From an uncultured Bacteroidales bacterium (GTDB lineage Bacteria; Bacteroidota; Bacteroidia; Bacteroidales; Bacteroidaceae): a stretch of 8,623 nucleotides of DNA. Where the stretch lies: assembly GCA_902783615.1 (NCBI GenBank), contig CACZRQ010000298.1, positions 1-8,623 of the forward strand, in the 5' to 3' direction. Positions 1-5,456 of this stretch are shown here, piece by piece. A model generated the notes under the pieces. It made no database searches, was not told the origin of the DNA, and was given only the letters and a program-made list of their open reading frames with translations. Numbering within the stretch: the stretch's first letter is position 1; every line of letters starts with the position of its first letter. A program made the position numbers and the translations under genes.

Positions 1-10
1 TCTATGATCG

Positions 11-83
11 TGGTGTCACCAGGAATCGAACCGGGGACACAAGGATTTTCAGTCCTTTGCTCTACCAACTGAGCTATGACACC
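11..83 (-). tRNA. tRNA-Phe (anticodon GAA)
   Basis: Read on the minus strand this folds as a complete 73-nt cloverleaf. It has a 7-bp acceptor stem GGTGTCA/TGACACC, a D arm GCTC/GAGC with loop AGTTGGTA, an anticodon stem AAGGA/TCCTT with loop CTGAAAA (anticodon GAA, phenylalanine), a 5-nt variable region GTGTC, a T loop TTCGATT and discriminator A. The CCA end is not encoded (the next bases are CGA), so it must be added by tRNA nucleotidyltransferase. The T stem CCCGG/CCTGG has a C-U mismatch at its middle pair (canonical 51-63). The gene sits downstream of thiL but has its own promoter, and its 3' end faces the left window edge. Confidence 0.97.
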
Positions 84-118
84 ATCACTTTGCGGCTATC
101 GTTTTTCGATAACGGGTG

Positions 119-150
119 CAAAGGTACAACATATTTTTGAATCCACCAAA
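119..150 (-). promoter_or_regulatory. Bacteroidota-type promoter of tRNA-Phe
   Basis: On the minus strand a perfect -33 TTTG (147-150) is followed, after exactly 20 bases, by a perfect -7 TACCTTTG (119-126), matching the Bacteroidota consensus TTTG / TAnnTTTG. The region upstream is A/T-rich. Transcription should start near 112-114, leaving about 30 nt of leader before the tRNA. That leader contains a hairpin at 95-113 (arms GTTATCG and CGATAGC, one G-U pair, loop of five A), probably removed when the tRNA 5' end is processed by RNase P. Confidence 0.88.
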
Positions 151-166
151 CTTTCTGCAGAAAAAA

Positions 167-1204
167 TTAATTTTTCTCTTGTTTTAATGGGTTCCAACCC
201 TGTGCCTTCAATTCAAACTCCTGTCCATCGCGAGTAACCAAGGCACATCCCAAAGTTGGTTTGGTGATGTGGCCAATCAGCCTTACATCGCTGATTTCCT
301 GTACTTTCTCGTGGAAAGACAAGGGCACGGTAAAGAGCAATTCATAGTCTTCTCCACCATTCAAGGCACAAGTGGTGAGGTTCATGTTAAATTCTTCGGC
401 CATCGCAGCTGTCTGGTAGTCGATGGGCAAATGCTCCTCATACACTCGGCATCCTTTGCCACTCTGCTTGCAGATATGCATTAATTCAGACGACAACCCA
501 TCAGAGATATCCATCATCGCCGTGGGCTTGATGCCAGCTTGAGCCAATTTCTCGATGATGTCCTTGCGGGCTTCGGGCTTCAACTGGCGTTCCAGAATAT
601 ATTCCTTACCAGCAAAGTCGGGTTGCACATCATGGTCAGTTCCTGCCAACACCTTCTTTTCTCGCTCTAACAGTTGCAAGCCCATATAGGCAGCTCCCAA
701 GTTGCCACTCACGCAAATCAGGTCGGTTTCCTGAGCCCCATTGCGATACACAATCTTGTCGGAATCAGCTTCGCCAATGCAAGTGATGCTGATGGTCAGG
801 CCTGTCAGCGACGAAGTGGTGTCGCCACCCACGATATCCACTTCATAATCCTCGCAAGCCAGACGGATGCCTGCGTAGAGCTGCTCCATATCCTCCACAG
901 AGAATCGCTTCGAGATACCTAACGAAACGGTGATCTGCTTAGGTTGGCCATTCATGGCATAGATATCGCTGAAGTTCACTACGGCCGCTTTGTAGCCCAA
1001 GTGTTTCAGTGGGGTATAAACCAAATCGAAATGTACTCCTTCCAACAGCAAATCGGTGGTCATCAGCACCTTCTTGTCAGGATAGGAGAGCACGGCAGCA
1101 TCGTCGCCAATGCCTTTCTGTGTTGAAGCATGCATAGGCTTGATGCCTTGGGTGAGATGGTCGATCAACCCAAACTCACCCAATGTTGCTATTTCTGTTC
1201 TCAT
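167..1204 (-). CDS. thiL: Thiamine-monophosphate kinase ThiL
   Basis: Cytoplasmic enzyme that phosphorylates thiamine monophosphate with ATP to thiamine diphosphate, the last step of cofactor synthesis. The 345-residue product has the ThiL/PurM (AIR-synthase-like) signatures in order: GIGDDAAVL (31-39), TTDLLLEGVHFD (49-60), SDIYAMN (79-85), VGGDTT (125-130), MDISDGL (231-237) and GGEDYELL (283-290). The Asp-rich motifs bind Mg-ATP and the phosphate groups. Length is normal for the family. I chose the ATG at 1204 because the homologous N-terminus MRTEIATLGEFG starts there. An in-frame GTG at 1225 would add seven residues and overlap the preceding gene. It lies 13 bases after the purine nucleoside phosphorylase stop, so the two are probably cotranscribed. 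The link is one of genome position rather than pathway. Confidence 0.96.
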   Translation of the reverse strand: MRTEIATLGEFGLIDHLTQGIKPMHASTQKGIGDDAAVLSYPDKKVLMTTDLLLEGVHFDLVYTPLKHLGYKAAVVNFSDIYAMNGQPKQITVSLGISKRFSVEDMEQLYAGIRLACEDYEVDIVGGDTTSSLTGLTISITCIGEADSDKIVYRNGAQETDLICVSGNLGAAYMGLQLLEREKKVLAGTDHDVQPDFAGKEYILERQLKPEARKDIIEKLAQAGIKPTAMMDISDGLSSELMHICKQSGKGCRVYEEHLPIDYQTAAMAEEFNMNLTTCALNGGEDYELLFTVPLSFHEKVQEISDVRLIGHITKPTLGCALVTRDGQEFELKAQGWNPLKQEKN

Positions 1205-1217
1205 ATTATATAAGGTG

Positions 1218-2027
1218 TCAGGCACGGTTAATCATTTCACGCATGATGGCCATCATCTTCGGCTCCACGAGAGCAGCAGCTTTCTGCACTTCTTCGTGAC
1301 TTGCCTCTACGGCATCATCACCCACACCCATATCGGTAATCACCGACATGCCGAAGATCTTCAAGCCGCAATGAACAGCCACAATCACTTCTGGTACGGT
1401 TGACATGCCCACTGCATCGGCTCCCCAGATTCTGAACATCTTATATTCCGATGGAGTCTCGAAAGTAGGACCTTGGGTGGCCAGATACACACCATGCTGC
1501 ACTTCGATTCCCAGTTCCTTGGCTACCACATCAGCCTTGTGAATCAGCTCTTTGTCATACACTTCCTTCATACCTGGGAAACGTGGACCGTAAGGAATGT
1601 TAGGGCCCCACAATGGATTTCCGCACATGAAGTTGATGTGGTCGGTCAGAATCATCAGGTCGCCTACCTTGAAACTCGGGTTGCAACCTCCACTGGCGTT
1701 AGATACGAACAGGGTCTTCACACCCAGTTCACGGAACACCCTGATGGGGAAGGTCACCTCTTGCAAGCTGTATCCCTCGTAGAAGTGGAAACGACCCTGC
1801 ATGGCGATGATTTCCTTTTCGCCCAACTTGCCCAGAATCATTTTGCCCTTGTGTCCCTCAACGGTCGATACAGGGAAGTTGGGGATGTCATGATACATGA
1901 TTTCCTTCTTGTCTGTAATTTCGTTGGCCAAACCACCTAAGCCAGTACCTAAGATAATGGCGGTTTCAGGACAAATTTTAATCTTCCCTCGCAGAAACTC
2001 AGCTGTTTGTTGAATCTTCCTTAACAT
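1218..2027 (-). CDS. punA: Purine nucleoside phosphorylase, trimeric (PNP-II) type
   Basis: Cleaves purine (deoxy)nucleosides with phosphate to the free base and (deoxy)ribose-1-phosphate, for purine salvage in the cytoplasm. The 269-residue product fits the homotrimeric family. Visible sites include the phosphate loop GTGLGGL (27-33), H59, GRFHFYEGY (78-86; R79, H81), NASGG (110-114), QGPTFE with the base-binding Glu190, and GMST (207-210). The position matching human PNP Asn243 is Asp232 in VITD, with the conserved His244 twelve residues on. In the mammalian enzyme that Asn favours 6-oxopurines, so Asp may widen specificity towards adenosine, or may simply be usual in this clade. The start ATG follows an A/T-rich leader without a Shine-Dalgarno sequence, as is normal in Bacteroidota. 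It is the first gene of a probable unit with thiL. Confidence 0.95.
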   Translation of the reverse strand: MLRKIQQTAEFLRGKIKICPETAIILGTGLGGLANEITDKKEIMYHDIPNFPVSTVEGHKGKMILGKLGEKEIIAMQGRFHFYEGYSLQEVTFPIRVFRELGVKTLFVSNASGGCNPSFKVGDLMILTDHINFMCGNPLWGPNIPYGPRFPGMKEVYDKELIHKADVVAKELGIEVQHGVYLATQGPTFETPSEYKMFRIWGADAVGMSTVPEVIVAVHCGLKIFGMSVITDMGVGDDAVEASHEEVQKAAALVEPKMMAIMREMINRA

Positions 2028-2068
2028 ATTCTTAAAGTTTAAGTTGTTATTATTGTCATTAAAGCCTG

Positions 2069-2101
2069 TAAAGTTAACGAATTAATATCCATGAACTGAA
2101 A
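2069..2101 (-). promoter_or_regulatory. Possible promoter of punA-thiL
   Basis: On the minus strand TAACTTTA (2069-2076) matches the Bacteroidota -7 box TAnnTTTG except at the last base. TTTC (2098-2101) lies 21 bases upstream as a three-of-four match to the -33 TTTG. Predicted initiation near 2062 would give a leader of about 35 nt before punA. It is the best candidate in the divergent spacer but is imperfect at both boxes. Confidence 0.35.
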
Positions 2102-2151
2102 AAAACATGTAAAATAATGTTAATGGGTGCAAGAATGCCCTTGTTTTTCTA

Positions 2152-2159
2152 TATCTTTG
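2152..2159 (+). promoter_or_regulatory. -7 box for the kinase-murQ-lipoprotein operon
   Basis: TATCTTTG is a perfect match to the Bacteroidota -7 consensus TAnnTTTG and lies 27 bases before the kinase ATG, giving a leader of about 20-25 nt. No TTTG is present 19-21 bases upstream (the bases there are around GTGCAA), so the -33 element is weak. That may mean moderate strength or help from an activator. No clear operator palindrome is visible in the spacer. Confidence 0.6.
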
Positions 2160-2186
2160 TTCCCAATGTAAATTGTGGCTTGAAAT

Positions 2187-3044
2187 ATGAACAGCAATAT
2201 TATCATTATAGAAAGTGGTGCCACCAAGAGCGACTGGCGTGTGATGAGTCAAGACGGTCAGGAAGTGAAGCGTTTCCTGCGTGCAGGCACCAATGTGTCG
2301 AGCATGAAGATGGACGATATCAAAGCCACTTTGGCCGAAGCCATCACCACAGAAGATTTACATGATGCCCAAGGGCTTTACCTTTATACAGCAGGCGTGG
2401 TGACTCCTGAAATATCTAACGAACTGACAACCCACATCAAAGCGCTTTCGGGTATTCACGACGTTGATATCCAGAACGATCTGATGGGAGCTGCCCGAGG
2501 TGTGTGTGGACACGATCCTGGCATTGTGGCCATCTTGGGAACGGGCTCAAACGCTTGCTTCTTCGATGGAAAGGACATCTCGCAGAAAGTCTATTCTGGT
2601 GGCTTTATTCTGGGCGATGAGGGTAGTGGGGCACATATAGGCAAAGAGTTTCTGAGCGATTACCTCAAGGGGCTTGTTCCCTTAGACATTGTGGAAGCTT
2701 TCTCTCAGGAGTTCGATGCTTCGTATGCAGGCATTGTGCAGAATGTATATCGAAGTGCCTCGCCGTCAGCCTATATGGGCAGTTTGGCGCCATTTTTGCT
2801 CAAACATGCCGACAACGAATATGTCAATGAGTTGATTCGAAGGAATTTCAATTCTTTCATCACTCGTTTCCTGGTTCACTATGAAACGGATCAATATCCT
2901 GTGGGCATCGTAGGCGGATTTGGTTGGGCTTGTCAGGATTTCATCCGTCCGTTGATGGAGCAGTCGGGCATTCGAATTTCTTGCTTCATCAAGGCTCCAA
3001 TCGATGGATTATGTCAATACCATTTGGAGAAACATTATGATTGA
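2187..3044 (+). CDS. BadF/NAGK-family amino-sugar kinase, candidate MurNAc/GlcNAc kinase (MurK)
   Basis: Predicted cytoplasmic ATP-dependent kinase of the acetate kinase/HSP70/actin-like fold (BadF/BadG/BcrA/BcrD, N-acetylglucosamine kinase group), 285 residues, near normal length. Visible sites are phosphate-1 ESGATKSDW (9-17), with Glu where many members have Asp although human NAGK also has Glu; the likely catalytic Asp98 in QNDLMGAARG; phosphate-2 LGTGSNA (117-123); the substrate-side motif GDEGSG (143-148); and adenosine motif GGFGWA (243-248). Its last 8 bases overlap the murQ start, implying translational coupling. Kinases of this family from Clostridium (MurK) and the Tannerella murTKQ cluster phosphorylate MurNAc to the MurNAc-6-P that MurQ consumes, so I infer that role. 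A plain GlcNAc kinase cannot be excluded from sequence. Confidence 0.88.
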   Translation: MNSNIIIIESGATKSDWRVMSQDGQEVKRFLRAGTNVSSMKMDDIKATLAEAITTEDLHDAQGLYLYTAGVVTPEISNELTTHIKALSGIHDVDIQNDLMGAARGVCGHDPGIVAILGTGSNACFFDGKDISQKVYSGGFILGDEGSGAHIGKEFLSDYLKGLVPLDIVEAFSQEFDASYAGIVQNVYRSASPSAYMGSLAPFLLKHADNEYVNELIRRNFNSFITRFLVHYETDQYPVGIVGGFGWACQDFIRPLMEQSGIRISCFIKAPIDGLCQYHLEKHYD

Positions 3045-3855
3045 TACAGAGAAACCATCCGTTTACGACCATCTGGAAGCGATGTCAACCACCGATATCC
3101 TCATGGGAATCAATGCCGAAGATGCAGCTGTTCCTTTGGCCGTTGGGAAATGCATACCACAGATCAAGACGTTGGTAGATGCCATCGTTGAACGCATGAA
3201 ACGGGGTGGTAGGGTGTTCTACATTGGTGCTGGAACGAGTGGCCGATTAGGTGTGGTCGATGCATCGGAGATTCCACCCACTTATGGCGTTTACAACAAA
3301 TTCATCGGTATCATAGCTGGTGGCGATGTGGCACTCAGAAATGCCGTCGAGGGTGCCGAAGATAAGCCTGAGCAGGGTTGGCAAGATGTGCTTGCTTATC
3401 ATCCTGTTGCCGATGATACCTTGATTGGCATCTCCGCTTCTGGTGGTGCTCCCTATGTGGTGGGAGCTCTCCAGCATGCTCGTGAAGCTGGTTTGCTCAC
3501 CTCCATCATCTCCTGTAGCAGTGGTTCGCGAGCCAGTGCCGTTTGCGATATTCCCATAGAATGTGTGGTGGGTCCCGAGTTTGTAACTGGTAGCACCCGC
3601 ATGAAATCTGGGACAGCTGCAAAACTTATTATCAATATGATTTCCACTACAGTTATGATTCGTTTGGGACATGTAAAAGGCAACCGTATGGTGGATATGC
3701 AGCTCACCAATTCGAAGCTTGTCGATCGGGGCACTCGCATGATTATGCAGGAAACGGGTCTGCAGGATTATGAAAAGGCCAAGGCTCTCCTCTTGGAATA
3801 TGGTTCTGTTCGTGATGCGGTAGAAAACCATTTACAAACAAGAGAACAATTATGA
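3037..3855 (+). CDS. murQ: N-acetylmuramic acid 6-phosphate etherase MurQ
   Basis: Cleaves the D-lactyl ether of MurNAc-6-phosphate to GlcNAc-6-phosphate and D-lactate, the key step of peptidoglycan sugar recycling in the cytoplasm. The 272-residue product is a SIS-domain protein with the MurQ signature GAGTSGRLGVVDASE (64-78). Glu78 matches E. coli Glu83 (general acid) and Glu108, in VEGAED, matches Glu114 (base). The SIS sugar-phosphate regions SASGG and GSTRMKSGTAAKL follow. It is somewhat shorter than E. coli MurQ (298), lacking most of the C-terminal helical extension. I start it at the ATG at 3037, which gives the homologous N-terminus and an ATGATTGA overlap with the kinase stop. An upstream ATG at 3004 would add eleven residues read from kinase codons. 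A 4-base ATGA overlap joins it to the next gene. Confidence 0.96.
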   Translation: MIDTEKPSVYDHLEAMSTTDILMGINAEDAAVPLAVGKCIPQIKTLVDAIVERMKRGGRVFYIGAGTSGRLGVVDASEIPPTYGVYNKFIGIIAGGDVALRNAVEGAEDKPEQGWQDVLAYHPVADDTLIGISASGGAPYVVGALQHAREAGLLTSIISCSSGSRASAVCDIPIECVVGPEFVTGSTRMKSGTAAKLIINMISTTVMIRLGHVKGNRMVDMQLTNSKLVDRGTRMIMQETGLQDYEKAKALLLEYGSVRDAVENHLQTREQL

Positions 3856-5075
3856 GAAATATGGCATCATTTGTGTTGAAAGAAACTAAGCGCTTGGGTT
3901 GGCAAATCCAGCAGGTTATGCTCTTGGGAATGGCTGTCATGCTGTTTCTGGGTTCATGTAAGTCGTCATCATTACTCGTCTCTTCTTCTGATGTCCTTAT
4001 AGAACAAAAGGAAATCTCGGCTATTGCAGATCAGGTGTGGGCATTCAGCCAGACCCATCCTGACGGATTTACCCTCGAGATACGCTCGATGAGCGAGCCA
4101 AAGGAAGGGATAGCCGTCAGCTATGCCGATACCCAGAACAGTCATTCGCGTGATCAACTTGATAAGGTGGTGGGTCATGCCTTGCAACACGATGGTTATG
4201 TAGGTGGATGGCTCAACAGCGAAGATGGACTCTACTACTTCGACAGTTCGCGCCTGTTTCCCGAAAATGCCTTGAAAGATGCCATCCTGTTTGGTAAGGA
4301 TAATGGTCAGTATGCTGTCTATATCCTCTCAGCCAATACGGAAATTCCCACTGATGGGAAGGTTGCTGAGATTGTGAATCGTGGCACCATCCTCTTTGGC
4401 ACTACTGGTGACTATAGGCCGCTATCCTTCTGTGAACCAGATGGAAGCTATTGGGGATTCGGAATTGAAGTAGCAAAGGAGATAGCCCGTAGAATGGGGA
4501 TTGGCTTGGATTTTAGAAAGACTTCCTGGCCTACATTGTCGGCAGATGTGCAAGCCGAGCCTCAGATGTTCGACCTCGCCATTGGGGGGATTACCATCAC
4601 AGATGCTCGCCGAGAGACGATGCTCATGAGTGATGGCTATCTGGTAAATGGCAAGACCATTCTTTGCAGGGCTTCAGAGGCCGACTGTTACAAGTCGTTG
4701 GCAGATATCGACAAGCCTGAAGTGCGAGTGATGGTCAACCCAGGAGGCTTGAACGAACAGTTTGCCCTTGCCAACCTCACTCATTCCACCATCATCGTGC
4801 ATCAGAAGAATGAGGAAATACCCACGCTCATAGCTGAGGGTGAGGCAGATGTGATGATTACGGAAATCACCGAAGCTCCCTATTATGTGCAGACCGACCC
4901 TCGTCTAGCGGCTCCGCTCCTCGATGCTCCTTTCAATCATGGTGAGATAGGCATCCTCATGCAGAAAGGGCAGGACGACTTATTGCAGCTGGTGAATGCC
5001 ATCATTCGTCAGATGAAAGACGACGGCACCCTGCGCACCCTTCATGACAAATTCGGATTGGTGTATGGTTATTAA
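3852..5075 (+). CDS. Lipoprotein with uncharacterised N-terminal domain and PheC-like substrate-binding-protein fold
   Basis: Predicted lipoprotein of 407 residues. It has a basic start (R2, K10, K13, R14), a hydrophobic stretch (about 22-34) and a lipobox LGSC with acylated Cys36. Residues about 50-165 form a separate domain with DGFTLEIR, VSYADTQNS, VVGHA, YVGGWL, YYFDSSRLF and FGKDNGQYAVY; I know this pattern from other Bacteroidota proteins but not its function. Residues about 175-405 are a family 3 solute-binding fold, strikingly like Pseudomonas cyclohexadienyl dehydratase PheC: GTTGDYRPLSF (183-193), TSWPTL (224-229), GGITIT (245-250), VNPGGLNEQFA (295-305) and TEITEAP (337-343). PheC Trp60 and catalytic Glu173 appear to match Trp226 and Glu341. 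It may be a prephenate/arogenate dehydratase or an amino-acid or muropeptide sensor. No permease or ATPase gene follows, which argues against a simple ABC transporter part. It overlaps murQ by 4 bases. Confidence 0.82.
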   Translation: MRNMASFVLKETKRLGWQIQQVMLLGMAVMLFLGSCKSSSLLVSSSDVLIEQKEISAIADQVWAFSQTHPDGFTLEIRSMSEPKEGIAVSYADTQNSHSRDQLDKVVGHALQHDGYVGGWLNSEDGLYYFDSSRLFPENALKDAILFGKDNGQYAVYILSANTEIPTDGKVAEIVNRGTILFGTTGDYRPLSFCEPDGSYWGFGIEVAKEIARRMGIGLDFRKTSWPTLSADVQAEPQMFDLAIGGITITDARRETMLMSDGYLVNGKTILCRASEADCYKSLADIDKPEVRVMVNPGGLNEQFALANLTHSTIIVHQKNEEIPTLIAEGEADVMITEITEAPYYVQTDPRLAAPLLDAPFNHGEIGILMQKGQDDLLQLVNAIIRQMKDDGTLRTLHDKFGLVYGY

Positions 5076-5152
5076 ACAAATCCTGTTTCTGATCTTGATA
5101 AGGGTCAAAACATATCTTTTTCCTTCAATTTAGAGTATTTTCTTACTTTAAG

Positions 5153-5184
5153 CTTGATTATCTGAAAATCTTTGTTTACCTTTG
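5153..5184 (+). promoter_or_regulatory. Bacteroidota-type promoter of the structured leader/ncRNA
   Basis: TACCTTTG (5177-5184) is a perfect -7 box, the same sequence as in the tRNA-Phe promoter, preceded after 20 bases by CTTG (5153-5156), a three-of-four match to the -33 TTTG. Initiation is expected near 5190, about 260 bases before the next large gene. It is the only good plus-strand promoter in the 5076-5452 gap, and no consensus -7 box is visible on the minus strand there. Confidence 0.75.
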
Positions 5185-5189
5185 CCTTC

Positions 5190-5400
5190 AAGCATCGGCA
5201 CTATTCTCGGTGGAGAAGCCTTTGCGATTTTTGTGGGTAAATATAAAGCGTTTGCTGTTTATTAGACATTCCAAAGCTTGGTCGCAATAGAATTCTAGGT
5301 TAAACTTGCAAACGTTCACGCTATGCGTGGGCGTTACTTGTTTCCTAGAAGGGTATGACCAAGCACCTGGAATGTGGATGAGTAATCGTCCACGTTTTTT
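5190..5400 (+). ncRNA. Unidentified structured RNA (sRNA or attenuator leader)
   Basis: The RNA from the 5177 promoter folds extensively. A 5' hairpin pairs TTCTC/GAGAA (5204-5217, GGTG loop), with GGC/GCC below it. A rod of about 110 nt follows: 8 bp (5266-5273/5368-5375), a small internal loop, 8 bp (5276-5283/5357-5364), a 9/6-nt internal loop, 7 bp (5293-5299/5344-5350), a 2-nt bulge, 4 bp (5302-5305/5340-5343), a 5/4-nt loop, and a perfect 11-bp helix (5311-5321/5325-5335) closed by a UAU triloop. Two pairs in the last helix are U-G on this strand and would be A-C on the other, so selection is on plus-strand RNA. Size and rod shape recall 6S RNA, but I recognise no signature of 6S, SRP, tmRNA or any riboswitch. 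It could be a free sRNA or the leader of the following gene. Confidence 0.6.
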
Positions 5401-5422
5401 GTGTTTGGTCATGCTTTGTTGA
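5323..5422 (+). other. Chain of three overlapping mini-ORFs in the leader (speculative)
   Basis: The first ATG after the predicted transcription start (5323, in the triloop of the rod) opens MRGRYLFPRRV (5323-5358). Its stop overlaps as ATGA with MTKHLECG (5355-5381), whose stop overlaps as ATGA with MSNRPRFLCLVMLC (5378-5422; an in-frame ATG at 5372 could add two residues). Translation would unwind the rod and terminator. I know no homologue, and such short frames arise easily by chance. Confidence 0.15.
5371..5400 (+). terminator. Intrinsic terminator-like hairpin within the leader
   Basis: GTGGATG (5374-5380) pairs with CGTCCAC (5387-5393) around an AGTAAT loop, with one U-G pair, extendable to 10 bp (5371-5396), and runs into GTTTTTT (5394-5400). 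The U-G pairs again fit the plus strand only. The lower stem uses bases 5371-5375, which also form the outer helix of the preceding rod, so the two cannot both form completely. It either ends a free small RNA or attenuates transcription into the helicase gene. Confidence 0.65.
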
Positions 5423-5433
5423 AAGAGAGCAAC

Positions 5434-5456
5434 GCATAAACGTAAAACGCTTATGC
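5434..5456 (+). promoter_or_regulatory. Hairpin covering the helicase start codon
   Basis: GCATAA (5434-5439) pairs with TTATGC (5451-5456), and after one A/C mismatch CG pairs with CG, closing a TAAAA loop. The 3' arm contains the ATG at 5453. The fold would hide the start codon from initiating ribosomes. No Shine-Dalgarno sequence and no good second promoter are visible between the terminator and this start. Confidence 0.4.

Noticed and set aside
1..83. tRNA-Phe as an integration site with an attached island
   Set aside because: The tRNA 3' end faces the left edge, so any integrated element would lie outside the window. No direct repeat of the tRNA end is seen within it.
1205..1225. GTG start for thiL at 1225
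   Set aside because: It would overlap the punA stop and add seven residues ahead of the usual ThiL N-terminus. The ATG at 1204 fits better.
1473..1940. Open frame of 155 codons on the plus strand opposite the purine nucleoside phosphorylase
   Set aside because: Fully antisense to a well-supported gene, with no recognisable motifs.
3004..3036. ATG at 3004 as the murQ start
   Set aside because: The eleven added residues come from kinase codons in another frame, while the ATG at 3037 gives a tight stop/start overlap and the expected N-terminus.
3247..3831. Open frame of 194 codons on the minus strand opposite murQ
   Set aside because: It lies wholly antisense to a gene with clear family motifs and has no recognisable protein features or promoter. 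It is a frame shadow.
5091..5106. Hairpin GATCTT/AGGGTC after the lipoprotein gene as a terminator
   Set aside because: Only six pairs, two of them G-U, and the nearest T run begins about ten bases later. Too weak to call.
5112..5119. TATCTTTT as a second -7 box in the intergenic gap
   Set aside because: The last base departs from TAnnTTTG and the -33 region offers only TCTG. The promoter at 5153-5184 is clearly better.
5266..5375. Inverted repeat as a MITE-like mobile element
   Set aside because: No flanking target-site duplication is seen, and the repeat arms are broken by internal loops and G-U pairs typical of RNA. It lies between a promoter and a terminator.
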